Positions 47,601 to 58,366 of a DNA stretch of 64,000 nucleotides are shown one piece after another; the stretch's first letter is position 1, and every line of letters begins with the position of its first letter. The DNA comes from Neospora caninum Liverpool (lineage: Eukaryota > Apicomplexa > Conoidasida > Eucoccidiorida > Sarcocystidae). Position numbers and translations under genes: made by a program. Under the pieces are notes generated by a model. That model was not told the origin of the DNA and made no database searches. It worked only from the letters and a program-made list of their open reading frames with translations. The stretch spans positions 496,001 through 560,000 of the forward strand of contig NC_018397.1 of NCBI RefSeq assembly GCF_000208865.1. The letters run 5' to 3'.

Positions 47601-50572
47601 ATTTTAACGGTTTCAACGCCTAAGGTTATGCAGCCGGTTGCCGGTGACGCATGCTCGGTCTCGAGCAGAACTCAACGATACGCGTAAACCGTTGTCACCG
47701 GACCACAGACGCTAACAATTGATCAGCTCTATTGATATATTCCGTATTGCTAGTAATAGCGCATAATCAGCCACGTCCCTGTGTAATTTTGTGAGGCCCA
47801 GTGATCCTAAAGGGCGCGGCGCTGGCCTCGTCTTTTGAGCTGCCACTTGGCGGAACTGTTGCCCAAATACAAGATTGATCGGTTCTCATTGGTGTTTCCT
47901 CTAGCACACACGCTAACGTGCACGCAAGAGCGCTGAACAGCACTTATTACGCAGACTTGCCCAGCACCAACTTCCTGGTGGCCCAGTATGTAATTACCTT
48001 CGCGATCCACCAGAGGGATTGACTTTTTTCCTCTGAACCCCGCCTGACGATTGCGATGATTCATGATAGATTGTATACTCACATGTATGCCAAAGGTCCT
48101 CGGCCGCTTCGTTCTTCCCTCTCTCAGAGAGTGATATTTTATCTGCGGCAAGCAAAGACAGCAAAGATACGAGAGCCATCGACGGATGCAACTGACTTCG
48201 GAGAAGTTGACTCCTCTCTGACCCGACACTACCGGGGTCCTTGCGCTTCTGCAGCGTCCTGTATCCCTCCTTGGGTAGCGCTTGAGGTCGTGAAGCTGTC
48301 AGCAAGGACTGTCTCATCATATTAGCATGATGTTAGGATATACTTTCTAGGCTACCAGTACCACGTAGTATGATTGTTGGGTTTCAAAACTGAGCAACAG
48401 AGCGTATGCCACCAACTTTGGGGATTGTCGTTACCTGCCGAATCCGGATGAAGGCAGCTAGCGTATGTGCCGGACGCCTCCAAAGCAGCTGGAAATCCGC
48501 ATGTGAGACGCACAGGCAGATGTACCGTTGTGTGAAACGTAGTTCAGCCTTGTTCTAGTTAACTCAGTAAATTAGTGTTATGTTTGATATCTGTGCCAGT
48601 CGATCTAAAATCGTTACGTCCTCGTCGTTTATCGAAGTCTTGTTCCTGGCCGCGCCAGCCCCACGGTATGAGCTGCAACGGAAGTTGAACTGAATAGACA
48701 CTCCCACGTAAGAGTGTAGCTTTCAAACGCTTGTCGTATTATTTGATTGCAGACGGACGATTCTGTGAGTGAGGGGCATCCGATCTTACCCGTCTGTTCC
48801 TGCTTAGCGGCCGCTGCCATTTGGTCGTCTGCATGAAGGATGCCAAAAACAGAGAGAAATAGTCACAAACCTCCTGCTGTCTGATCCATGTTTCTTCGCA
48901 AGTAGTCCGTGAATTACAGACTGGCATGACAAAACCCGAAAAGGCGTGCCTGTAATTGATCCAGACTTACACAGTGCTGTCAGCCTTGTCTGTAAAATCC
49001 GCTCCGTAACAAGGCTGTCCTTCAAAGCGTACAACAGCCATAGTGGCTTCTCCTCAAATAGTGTGCTCTCAGAGGTCAATTCTGCGCCGTTTGTGAGTGC
49101 AGTCATCATTTCAGATGCTGCAGCGGGCAAAAGCACGTATGAGAGATCGGATGCTATTAAAATCATCTCCGTAAAGATGTTCCAATCGGCTGTCGGAACT
49201 TCCCTTATCTTTCGTTTGTGAGGGACATCGTAGTGTCTTTCCGATGGACGATACTACTTAAACATCTTCCGCAAAAGTACAAGGAACTCTACAAGAAGGC
49301 TGCAGCTAACTTCAGGAACTTGCTCTGGTGGTTTTCGTCCGTCAGAGAGGTGCCTGAATCTACGGCTGCAGGTGGCTCTCGGGAAGCATACCGGCGATTG
49401 TGATCTTCCCGCTTGCGTCTGGCGAGCACAAACATTGCAGGAAAGACTGCTGGAATACATGAAGTGCGGCGACGCCGGCTTCTGGCAGCGCATGAAATCA
49501 GGCGTGACAATCCCATACGACCGTTTCCTGTGAATGTTGTGGCGAGAGAGGTGGACTTCCGTATCTGGTCGAATTCATGGAACAGGTTGCCAGTAAGAGA
49601 GACTGGGATCACTTTAACCAGCTTTATCAAACGGAACACTTGGTAAATGCAGCCGGCAACTGTAGCACGTCTTCCGCATACTCACCATCAGAAAGCGAGC
49701 TGACGAACGGCCAACAAATCAATATTCGTCGCCCGTTATATCCTGCGTACCACAAAAATGCCGTAGTTGGTTGTTGGTGATGTCCAATGATGAGACAGAG
49801 CGCATGATGCCAGACGTCAGCCCAGCGTGCGGGACCGAAAGGAGTTTCATAAACAGCAGTCCGAAATCGAGCTCCACTTCAGGCGCCGATAATCCTAAGC
49901 GGGACAGCACTGACGTACACTGGACCGGCGTATTCAGTGCCGGCTGTGCAACAGATGGGTGCGGTATGCGCTTACCTGAGGTGTACTCTCCAACAATGAT
50001 GTTCTTCTGTAAGCGTGTTGGTGAGAGGCGCAGTAGTGCTGGCTCTGACAAACATACGAACACCAGTTCGGCGCACTTTCGGTTGTAGACTGGCGGGTCT
50101 CGCCTACACCTTCGCTATTTGGATGCTTCGATTCAAGGAATATGCACCTTGACCATGAAGTCCGGCTGTGACCACGACTCTATAACGTTTTGAAAAGGTC
50201 TCCAACGGTTCGGCATTTGCGACGAAAACGTGAGGTTGAAGGGAAGTCCATGGTTGGAATGGGACATATAGCACATCACCCTCTGACATGATAGATCGTA
50301 CACGGTGTAGCAATTGTTGTCACTCTAGGTCAAGGAAACCCCTAACAAATACCTGGAGCAGCAGCTACTGCTGAGGGTGGTATGGAGGTTCCCTCCCTTG
50401 GAGATATGACAGGGCTAACTGTCTCCTCGCTTGGTAGTCCTCTCTCTGTGACAGCTTCAACGATGCCTGCGGCGGCGATGGACGTCCGCGCTAGCGCTGC
50501 TATGGTAAAAAAGAGGAGACTGGCGAGAAAAGGCGCCAGTACTCTGGCAAGAGGTTTTGAATGGCCGTCCAT
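41700..50572 (-). CDS. Unrecognised multi-exon secreted/membrane protein, at least 1,041 aa
   Basis: I do not recognise this gene. Phase-consistent exons: 50572-50353, 50282-50154, 50044-49976, 49894-49751, 49189-48971, 48828-48790, 48295-48083, 47559-47377, 46386-46237, 46004-45787, 45550-45067, 44777-44376, 43614-43406, 42549-42294 and 41888-41700. Exon 1 begins MDGHSKPLARVLAPFLASLL and continues FFTIAALARTSIAA, a signal peptide or anchor. Most introns are phase 1. Hydrophobic segments occur in exon 10 (VLILFLSHW), exon 12 (VSVSATLMVLMALWV) and exon 15 (TLAFVPIFAPVAGVAWIG). The rest is mainly helical with no domain I can name. The last listed exon ends at GTGAGT, so the gene continues 3', perhaps to about 40.6 or 40.5 kb. 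Additional small exons may be missing near 49.7-49.3 and 48.0 kb. It could also be two genes, because exon 11 runs to a stop at 45041 if its donor is not used. Confidence 0.45.
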
Positions 50573-51848
50573 TGCTTGTTGAAGTGTCCTGGCAGGGGAA
50601 CGAATAATAAGCGGGCGGAAAGTTCATCCATTAGCTGGCCTTACACCAGAAGAGCCTGAATGGCATGAATATAGTGTGATTATATAAAGACGATGCATAT
50701 GTCTATCTAGTGGTTAGCTAACCCTGTTGAATCAATACCCTCGCGAATCGCTAAAGAAAATGACATGAGTTGAAACGCAATATGCGTCAGATCGGGAACA
50801 CGTGAGTGAACAGCCATCGTTATTCTGTTAGACCCCTGCAATCTGCACCAAAACACAGGAGCGGGCAGCCGCCGCCATGTTCACAGACAGAGCAAATATG
50901 GACAAGCTACCGCACCACTCGCTGACGGATTTCCTGATTTGAGATGAGAGCCGAGCATACTGGGAATCGTTGAAAGTAAAATGTGGCGTGCGATGCTCGG
51001 GTTGCGGCGTTGCCCGTGCTCGTGCCGCTGGCCCCTCTCCTTGATGTAATGTTACAGATGTGCGTTACGCAGCGAAGGACGAAAGCCTAGACCAAGTATG
51101 TCTGCCTCCAGCAAGACGAGAAAGACGAAGCATTTCATGCGATGAACTCGCCGATTAGGAGACTGTTTGACTTCTCCACGGCCGAAAACCAAAATGTGGC
51201 ATAATGTGGCACTGAGCTGTGTGCCAAAGCCGAAGACGTGGAATTATAGAGACACTTTAGAAAAAAACTCCAGAGGGCGCAGGAGGCCTCCGCTATTCAC
51301 CTCTTTCAAATCGATCTCCCCGACACGCCGCCGCAGACGCCGTGCACTGTTGTTGGCTCACCAGCTGTAATGCATGACACAAGGGTTCGGGCAGTGTCGG
51401 CCGGGGCAGTTCCGGCAAGCAAATGTGGACATACATACATCCCTCTGAACCTGCGGTCCGCGTAGGAGGCACATGCTGCGTATCATTCTGCTCGTACCTC
51501 TCAGGCATTTTTGTGGTGCATGTCGCTCATCGTTCAAGTCGTACATACATGACATTTTGTGTTGCCACAGAACAGAATGTGAAGAAAGTTGCATGATCCG
51601 TGTTTTTCTGAATTGCACCGCGACGCACTACTGCTCTTCACTGAAGTTCTTTCTTCGTTTTCTCTCTTTCATATGCACGTTGTTTGTGCTCGTACACCAT
51701 TAACGTGGATACGCCTCTGGGTGTCCTGGAGATTCCTTGCAGTGCGTAGTGATTGCTGGTGGCATTTCATGTGTCCAACGCTCTCACAGTCAACCCAGAA
51801 TATCGCAAGCCGCGGGGGCTCCGTTCCTTTAACTTGGCTCCCAGAGAA
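50573..51848. other. Shared upstream region of two divergent unrecognised genes
   Basis: About 1.3 kb separates the start of the large minus-strand gene from the start of the plus-strand 614-aa gene. No exon with matching phase was seen. A bidirectional promoter is the simplest reading. Confidence 0.4.
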
Positions 51849-54257
51849 ATGTGCACATTTAGGATTGCAAGCGCCACTCAACACCTGCCGGATTGCCTCT
51901 TCGCCTCAAATGGCATTCCAGTTCTCACCGCTATTTGTGGGTTGTTATTGTCCATCGCTGGTGCGCCTTCAATAAGCAGCAACGTGCTTTACACGCACGG
52001 GACGATCCTGACACCGCTTGTTCAAAGATCGATTGTAGATGCCATTCCAGCAGTAGTCGATGATCTGCCAATCCAGCAGGCGCACCTGCTATTGCGGGCT
52101 GGCTTTATTGGGGATTTGTTTCCGATACGCCCCATGACCCGGGCACTGTCAGCCGTGGCAGATAACAACAAACGGAATGGATTCTCACCACATGTTCTTC
52201 AACACACCAGACCAGGTAAAAGCACAACGGGTGGGGCCAATGTCACTCTATCCCTTATAGCCCACTTTTCCGACAGATCAAATGACGGAGGACATAACGA
52301 GGGACCGCCTCGCTCCTCCGGAGAGCCAGAAGAGACAGACGAAAAGCTGACTGGACTATTTCCTAATCGGCAGCTTCGGAATCGGCAGCTTGAGTCGGCT
52401 GATGCAAGTCGCACTACTGATGAGTCCGGAACAATCGGCTTTCTGGCAGAAGCAACGCAAAAGCACGATACAAGAGCGTATCATTTGAAGCAGATGCACA
52501 ATGTGCTGAAGCAGATGGAAGCTTTACCGACGGATCAGAAGGAGCGTGCCCCGCCGTCGCTGCGTTCGGGACCGTCCCGAGGAACACACGGAAGCGGCGC
52601 CCCCCAGTTTGATGCCTACCAACATTTTTTTGGAAACGGCGAATCTCTCGACACCAATGTGACGCCAGGTGGTACCCGAGTCCAAAATACTCCTGTGGCC
52701 CCCAAAACTCCGGGAACCATGAGCATCCGCGAAGAGAATGCATATCCCAGCTTCCTTCCATTTGCCGTGCCCCTCTATAATTCCACTTTCTCGCCTGAAA
52801 CTCCTTACATGAACACCAGTCAATTGCTACCGACGGAAGAGCCTCTTTTGCCCGCCCTCACTCGCTACTACGCCCAGCTCGGCAATATTACGACACTGTA
52901 CCCGTTGATTCACAATGCGACTCCCCCTATCGATGAGACCATAGGTGTCGATACCGTTACTAATTTTCTTCAGTCTATCTTGGACGAGGACATGCGGAAT
53001 CGGATTGTCGCTGCAACTCCGCCTAAAGTCTTCGGCAGGCTGGAAGAACTATTCTGGGGAACGGCTGTGCGAGTTTGGAGGTCCTGGGTGGACTCCTGGA
53101 GGGACCTCAAAGAGACCCCACCCCAAGGATGGGGTTGGAAACGAGAGGAATCAGAAGGAATTCAGAAAGTTTACAACGAGTTTGCTTCTTGGGCATACGA
53201 CGCGCCATTCTCCGTGTACGACCTCCTGTTCAACACTACAATTTTATATTCGTTTCCCATTTTGGCAGCTCGAGGAGATGCAATCGCACGTCGGGACGAG
53301 GTGTTGGCCCGCGACATGGAGAAACAAGCTCTTTTTTATGCCCCGATTTTTTACAGTTCAATGAGTGTCATGCAGGTAGGTAACCTAACACAATGTGACC
53401 AAGGAGTGAGGACAGACTGGGTCGGCCACGATCGGGCACGCTACTTGTGAGCAAGCGTTTTAGCACTGGGCTAACGTTACAAGATAGCACCCAAGAAATG
53501 AGTATTGTTTCCGTTATTAGCGCACCAAGCCGTCCCTGGTGCGCTGCGAGTGCGGCTCCGGTTAACGCATCAACGGCTGTAGAATTACACATACCCAGAT
53601 TTCGTGTCAATAGTGGATGGTCATCACTCCTCTTCGTCTGCTTCGCTATGTCCTCATAATGAATACACTTTGACCGTGTGTTGACTCGCAGCATATCGAG
53701 TATTTCAAGAAGTTGCTGTTTACTAGGATTGATGCAGCCATTCAACCGGCAACAACAACAGCACAAGCTGCACGACAGTTTGTAGCCACCATTCCCAGCG
53801 CGGGAAACATCGCTTATGGATTGCTTCAGGTATGCGCTTTGAACCCGGAATGCTGTCGTGCGCCGAGTCGATGCTTCCCGACCACACAGGAAAACCGCTT
53901 CAGAAACATTAATCTCAAGATGGGAATCTCTGGAACGTAACATGGGGTGACAGACAGGATTTCAATGAAGCCAAACTGGAGGTCAAACAACACATTCTTC
54001 AGCTGAGGTCTTTCGCATGAGTGCCTGGCAGTCCATTGGGTCAACCACCCACGTCGGGCATCAAGCGAAGACTCAATTCCCGGGCTTTCGTTGAGTTGCA
54101 GGCACTCGTAGAGTACTACTCAGGGCCCATGTTTATGTCAGCACTAGCAGACACTTGTGGCTGCGACGAGCCAGTTGCTGTTGTTTTTGAGCCACTGGCT
54201 CGCAGAAGCTACTGTTACCACAAATTGTTTCCTACCGCGGAGCCAGAGAAGCGATGA
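51849..54257 (+). CDS. Unrecognised 614-aa protein with N-terminal hydrophobic segment
   Basis: I do not recognise this gene. Exons 51849-53375, 53692-53829, 53958-53981 and 54102-54257 join in phase 0 and end at TGA. The ATG at 51849 is the first in frame; the open frame upstream starts only with a non-ATG codon. Residues about 25-45 are hydrophobic (GIPVLTAICGLLLSIAGA), a signal peptide or anchor after a short basic/polar stretch. Residues about 100-300 are Ser/Thr/Gly-rich and polar. From about 330 the protein is more ordered, with several N-glycosylation-type sites (NST, NTS, NIT, NAT, NTT) and Trp-rich helices (RVWRSWVDSW). Exon 2 encodes a helical segment with AAIQPATTTAQAARQFVA. The short third exon (DFNEAKLE) is the least certain. 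Function unknown; a secreted or organellar protein is inferred from the N-terminus only. Confidence 0.55.
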
Positions 54258-54324
54258 AAGCTTGTTGCCTAGATGGGGCCCAAGACACTCGACGATTATG
54301 GATTTCAGTCCCACTTCAGAAATA

Positions 54325-55638
54325 TTAAATTCCTGGGCTCTCCAAACGAAGCGAGGCAAAGTTTGCAAGTGATTTAATGATCCGGTGAAGTGCCATCCAA
54401 ACTGTTGCAAGAATGCTTGCTGGTACAGCAGTTATACTTGCTAAGGTTGCCAACAACAGTCGATTTGCACCTCCTTTTGTGTGTCCCGTTGCAATGTGGT
54501 CATGTGGATTGTGAAAAACTAGTGGAGTTTCGGAAAAGAAAGCAATGTATATCTTTCTTCTTGGGGTATCCTTCGTGAGTTGATCAAGATGAAAAACATG
54601 AAGGGCTGAGCACAAGAACAACAGATGCCTACTTAGAAACATACGGGAACGCTGCAGTCGAACCCATAGCTTCTCCATGTGCATTCTGCCCTGACGAGGA
54701 CTCTACTGGAGATATCAGAGAAGGCTAATCAGCCGAAAGCAGCCTCGTCAGTTGTACGGACCGCTTGCAGCTCTCGAGAGATGTGAGACGGACGTGGCGG
54801 TAACATCGTTGCCACATTCAGACAGAATGAGGCGACATGGCGTCCCTTAATTTGTAGTGAAGTGCCGGCGATTGTTGGAGACCTTCAGTATTATGTAAGT
54901 GCCCCACAGCCTCTCCACCCCTCCCCCCTAGAATATCGTACGGCCCTCTATTTGCCGGCTAAGGCGTTCGGGCTGTATTGTAACAGAATTTGATACTGTA
55001 TCACGTGTCTGGATAATGCCGAGCGAAGCAGCTATGTCAAGTGTGGAATGCTCCCACGACTCGGAGTCGACGCGTTGCTCAAATGAGACGAGTTTAAAGA
55101 AGGCAGGGACTAATAAAACAAGAGAAACTGCATACACCCAGTTCCGACTACCGGCGTTTGAAGTGACCTTCATCGGTTGTTGCGGTCGGATCTTTTTTCG
55201 AACTTGACAATATTGTGGAATATTTACTCCTAGTGCTGGTGTTTCTTGGAACCAGACGCAGCCTGAGTTCAGCTACGTAGCACCCGTGAAGCCAACCCTT
55301 TTGAACGGAGCAAGTCTAGACACGACGAACACACTGGTGAGGCATCTCGGCACACGAAAAAGCTCCGGTGCCCTCCATGACGAAGCACCTTGCTTTCTCT
55401 CACTTTTCAGTTTTCTTGCCACCTTGGTCTAGTTCGACATGAAATTCCCTATCTCACAGCCTGTCAAAAGCCTCTCCAACAGAGACGATTCCACTGAAGT
55501 CAGGAGAGTCATCGCCCAGAAATGCCAAGGCAGTGCTGGCATTTTCGTTCGGTGGTACCGACAATCCAGCTGCGAGCAGCTTGACAGCTGGCGGAAAGGT
55601 GGTGCACACTTTGGGATGCGCGGCCGTAATAGAAAACC
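54325..55638 (-). CDS. Unrecognised membrane protein, 5' end unresolved
   Basis: I do not recognise this gene. Three exons join in phase: 55638-55458 (phase 1 in, 2 out), 55147-54942 (2 in, 1 out) and 54518-54325, ending at TAA. The first carries FPPAVKLLAAGLSVPPNENA and looks like a folded extracellular or lumenal region. The second has a membrane helix (WVYAVSLVLLVPAFFKLV). The last has another (LLLATLASITAVPASILATV) followed by a basic amphipathic tail ending SLRLESPGI. The 5' exon is not established: an ATG with AAAATG context at 56051 opens a basic frame (MQPATLVYISFC) that could be the first exon. The first listed exon could instead stop at a TGA overlapping its donor site. The gene converges on the plus-strand 614-aa gene with only 67 bases between stop codons. 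Confidence 0.4.
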
Positions 55639-56417
55639 CTAAAACACCAAATCACGGTCAATTCATGGGTCATATAGCCCCAGGAAAAATCTAGAACCAC
55701 AAGCAGTGTGCAGGTTTCCGTCTGTGACATCCGTCACTGGACGTCACCAGCGGTAGCGCTTGCAGGGCTGCGCTGTCCAACTGTGAGCGCGCTCGCCACT
55801 GGGGGTGTCTGGAGTACGCTGTAGGTGAGCTCAACATTCGTTCTTGTCTCTTTCGCGATACACAGACAATCACGAGTCAGAAGCAGCTTTTTTAAGCCGT
55901 TACACTTTTTTGACCTGGTTAGCCTCTCGAGATCAATTCGCTGGAAGGCCCTCTGCATGAGGATCTCCACGCAGTCTTTACGCGTTCGCGAGTTCACTGC
56001 GTGCCGGGAGCCTCGACAAAAAGAAATGTACACCAACGTTGCCGGTTGCATTTTCTAGTTGTTCGGTGAAAAGGGTGACATGACTTTCCGCGTTTCGTAT
56101 ATGAATAAGTGGATCGTATCTGGCCGTGGCTTTTGAAGATCCAGAGTGAGCACTAGGCAGAACGACAGGGCAAAATCGAGCCAGCGTCCACCCGGCTGGA
56201 GAGAAACGAGACCTTGTCCCGTGTGTTTGTCTCTACAAATTTTTAAATTCCTTTGTAGTTTTTCTTCTGTGACATCTTCTCCTGCGTCCAGAGTTTCTGG
56301 TCTGTTTTCGCGTGGACGCCGCTCCGTATCCTCCTCCGTTTTTTACTGCCGTCTGGACGTCATCCTCCCTCCGTGTCTCCTTTCGATCGCTTTTCTCCTT
56401 GTTTGTTTCTTGACGCA
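55639..56417. other. Upstream region between the minus-strand membrane protein and the TMBIM gene
   Basis: It may hold the first exon of the minus-strand gene (ATG at 56051) and a coding-like minus segment around 55820-55760 containing QLDSAALQALPL. It also contains the TMBIM promoter and a pyrimidine-rich leader just before 56418. No firm exon could be assigned. Confidence 0.35.
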
Positions 56418-58366
56418 ATGGATACAAAATCCGAGAATTCAGTAGCAACGGGGGTCGGCCCCGCCCCAGCCGGGCGGATGCCCTCGTACTACGACCCGGA
56501 GATCGGCGGAGCCGCGCGGACAGCCCAAGAAGAAATCGACGAGAGAATCTTCACCAAAGAGATCAGACAGGGTTTCATTCGGTAAGGTCCCTTAACCTAT
56601 AGCGCTTGTCTCTCTCAGAAAGAGTGGGTCGAGGAAAGAGCTTGGGGTGTTTATTCGGTTCGTTTGTGCGCCAGTATGTGACGCTGGACGCGGAAAATAG
56701 CGTTATATCGCTGTACGGTCCACAATTCAGTCCTCGGATACCTGCCCTCTTCTTTTTTGCCTCTCTTCAAGTCGATGCATCGTGTTTCATATCGTCGAAA
56801 CTGTATTGCCAGGTGGATTTTCCGTCGTCCGGGAATATGTCTTCTTGAGACCCGTAGTAATGCCAGCAGCAATTCCTCAATTCTCCTTCGTGGCTATATA
56901 TAGATATATGTAACCGTCCATGTAGCTCTATTGCGTCTGTATTCCCTTGTTCGCGGGATGGGTACCTAATGGGGAGAAGAGATTTTTTCATGCAGAGCGC
57001 ACTCCGGTGTCAGCTTGCTGACGAAGGGGAAGGCGTTTCCGAGGATCTTGTCCCTCCACTGCAAACTCCATCAAGCGGCTGTCTTGCTCAAAAAACGGAA
57101 AATCCATGGAGCCGGACAGAAACGGTAGCGTCATGTATCGCTATCTGTGAATCCTGTCACATCTCGAAACCTTGCTCAGCCCTTTCTGTGGTTGTTTTTT
57201 TCCCTCAGGAAGGTCTATACAATCATCGCGCTGCAGCTGATCACTACGGCGGCGGTTACTGCGCTGTTTCTTTTCGTAGATCCTGTTCGAGCATGGTTTT
57301 TAACCCACGGACAGCCCGTCATAATCGCCGCTGGAGGTGAGTCTCTTGTTTGTGTCCCTATCTTCACTCGTAGCCGTCGTTTTGCTCTTCCTGCGTTTCA
57401 GCCGGTCCCAGCCCTGTTTCCTTTGACACCACTGGAGTACTCAGGTACTCTGTCCTCACGGAACAGCGCGGTAGTGTGCTCATGATCCGCGTCCCATCGT
57501 CTCTGCTCTCTCCTCACCGAACACTTAAATGGGTCTCCATTTTTGTTTGCTCGTGTGTCTCGCGCTACTTGGTATTCGCGCCGTTTTATTTCTACAATTA
57601 CCCTCAGTATCCCGAAACGTCGTCCATGAGTCTCTACGGGTACACGTCATTCTGAAGTCTTGCCGTCGGCGCCATACCGATCTCTGAGATCTATATGTGC
57701 TTCATGTCTTTGTGTGTGCCCCACCGCGGGAAAACCGGTCAGTCGTTTGATCCGACGACATATGAATCGTAATCGTACGCGAATACGTGGTGCTAAACAA
57801 CTGGTAAGTCGTATGGCGTGAAGGCGACGTTGTTTTTTGTCTCTTTCCACTGTCTTTCAGTTGTCCTGCTGGTGACGTCGATCCCCCTAGTTTGCTGCGA
57901 AGGCGCCTCCCGCCGGTTTCCCTTCAACTACCTGCTGCTATGTGTGTTCACGCTAGCGGAGTCCGTTCTCGTGGCGGCGGTGACCGCGCACTACAGCGAG
58001 AAGACAGTATTGATAGCAGTGGCAGGGACAGCAGTGATCACAGTAGGGTTGTCCCTTTTCGCCTGCCAAGTGAAGTACGACTTCACGTCCTGGGTCGGGG
58101 TCCTGTTCATCTTCGCGCTGAACCTGATGATCTTTGGCCTCTTCTGCATCTTCTTGCCCAAGTGGGCTCAAGTTCTCTACTCCAGCCTCGCCCTGTTGCT
58201 CTTCTCCATCTACCTTGTTGTCGATACCCAGCTCATTGTGGGCAGAGGGAAACTACGTCTGAGCGAAGATGACTACATTGTCGCCGCTCTCATGATCTAC
58301 GTCGACATCATCACCATCTTCCTCCATCTTTTGCGGCTCGTCGCCTCGGCCACTGACAATAACTAG
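56418..58366 (+). CDS. TMBIM / Bax inhibitor-1 (lifeguard) family membrane protein
   Basis: Three exons, 56418-56581, 57209-57336 and 57861-58366, join in phase to 265 residues. The start ATG has context GACGCAATGGA; the frame upstream of it has no earlier ATG. The soluble N-terminus (PAGRMPSYYDPEIGG) leads into EIRQGFIRKVYTIIALQLIT, the entry to helix 1 typical of lifeguard proteins. About seven hydrophobic helices follow. The C-terminal helices carry the paired aspartates of the family: YLVVDTQLIVG and YVDIITIFLHLL. In bacterial BsYetJ the equivalent pair is a pH-sensitive gate for Ca2+ leak. Family members sit in ER, Golgi or plasma membranes and modulate Ca2+ and cell death; the role in this parasite is inferred. 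Length is normal for the family. Confidence 0.92.

Noticed and set aside
48620..48680. Short minus-strand piece LIPWGWRGQEQDFDKRRG as an exon of the large gene
   Set aside because: It needs phase 0 at its start, but the preceding exon ends in phase 1; including it breaks the frame.
53958..54257. Possible in-frame stop (TGA after QLRSFA) making the plus-strand gene a pseudogene
   Set aside because: A GT donor after DFNEAKLE and a TTGCAG acceptor at 54101 remove that stretch in phase 0, so a break need not be invoked.
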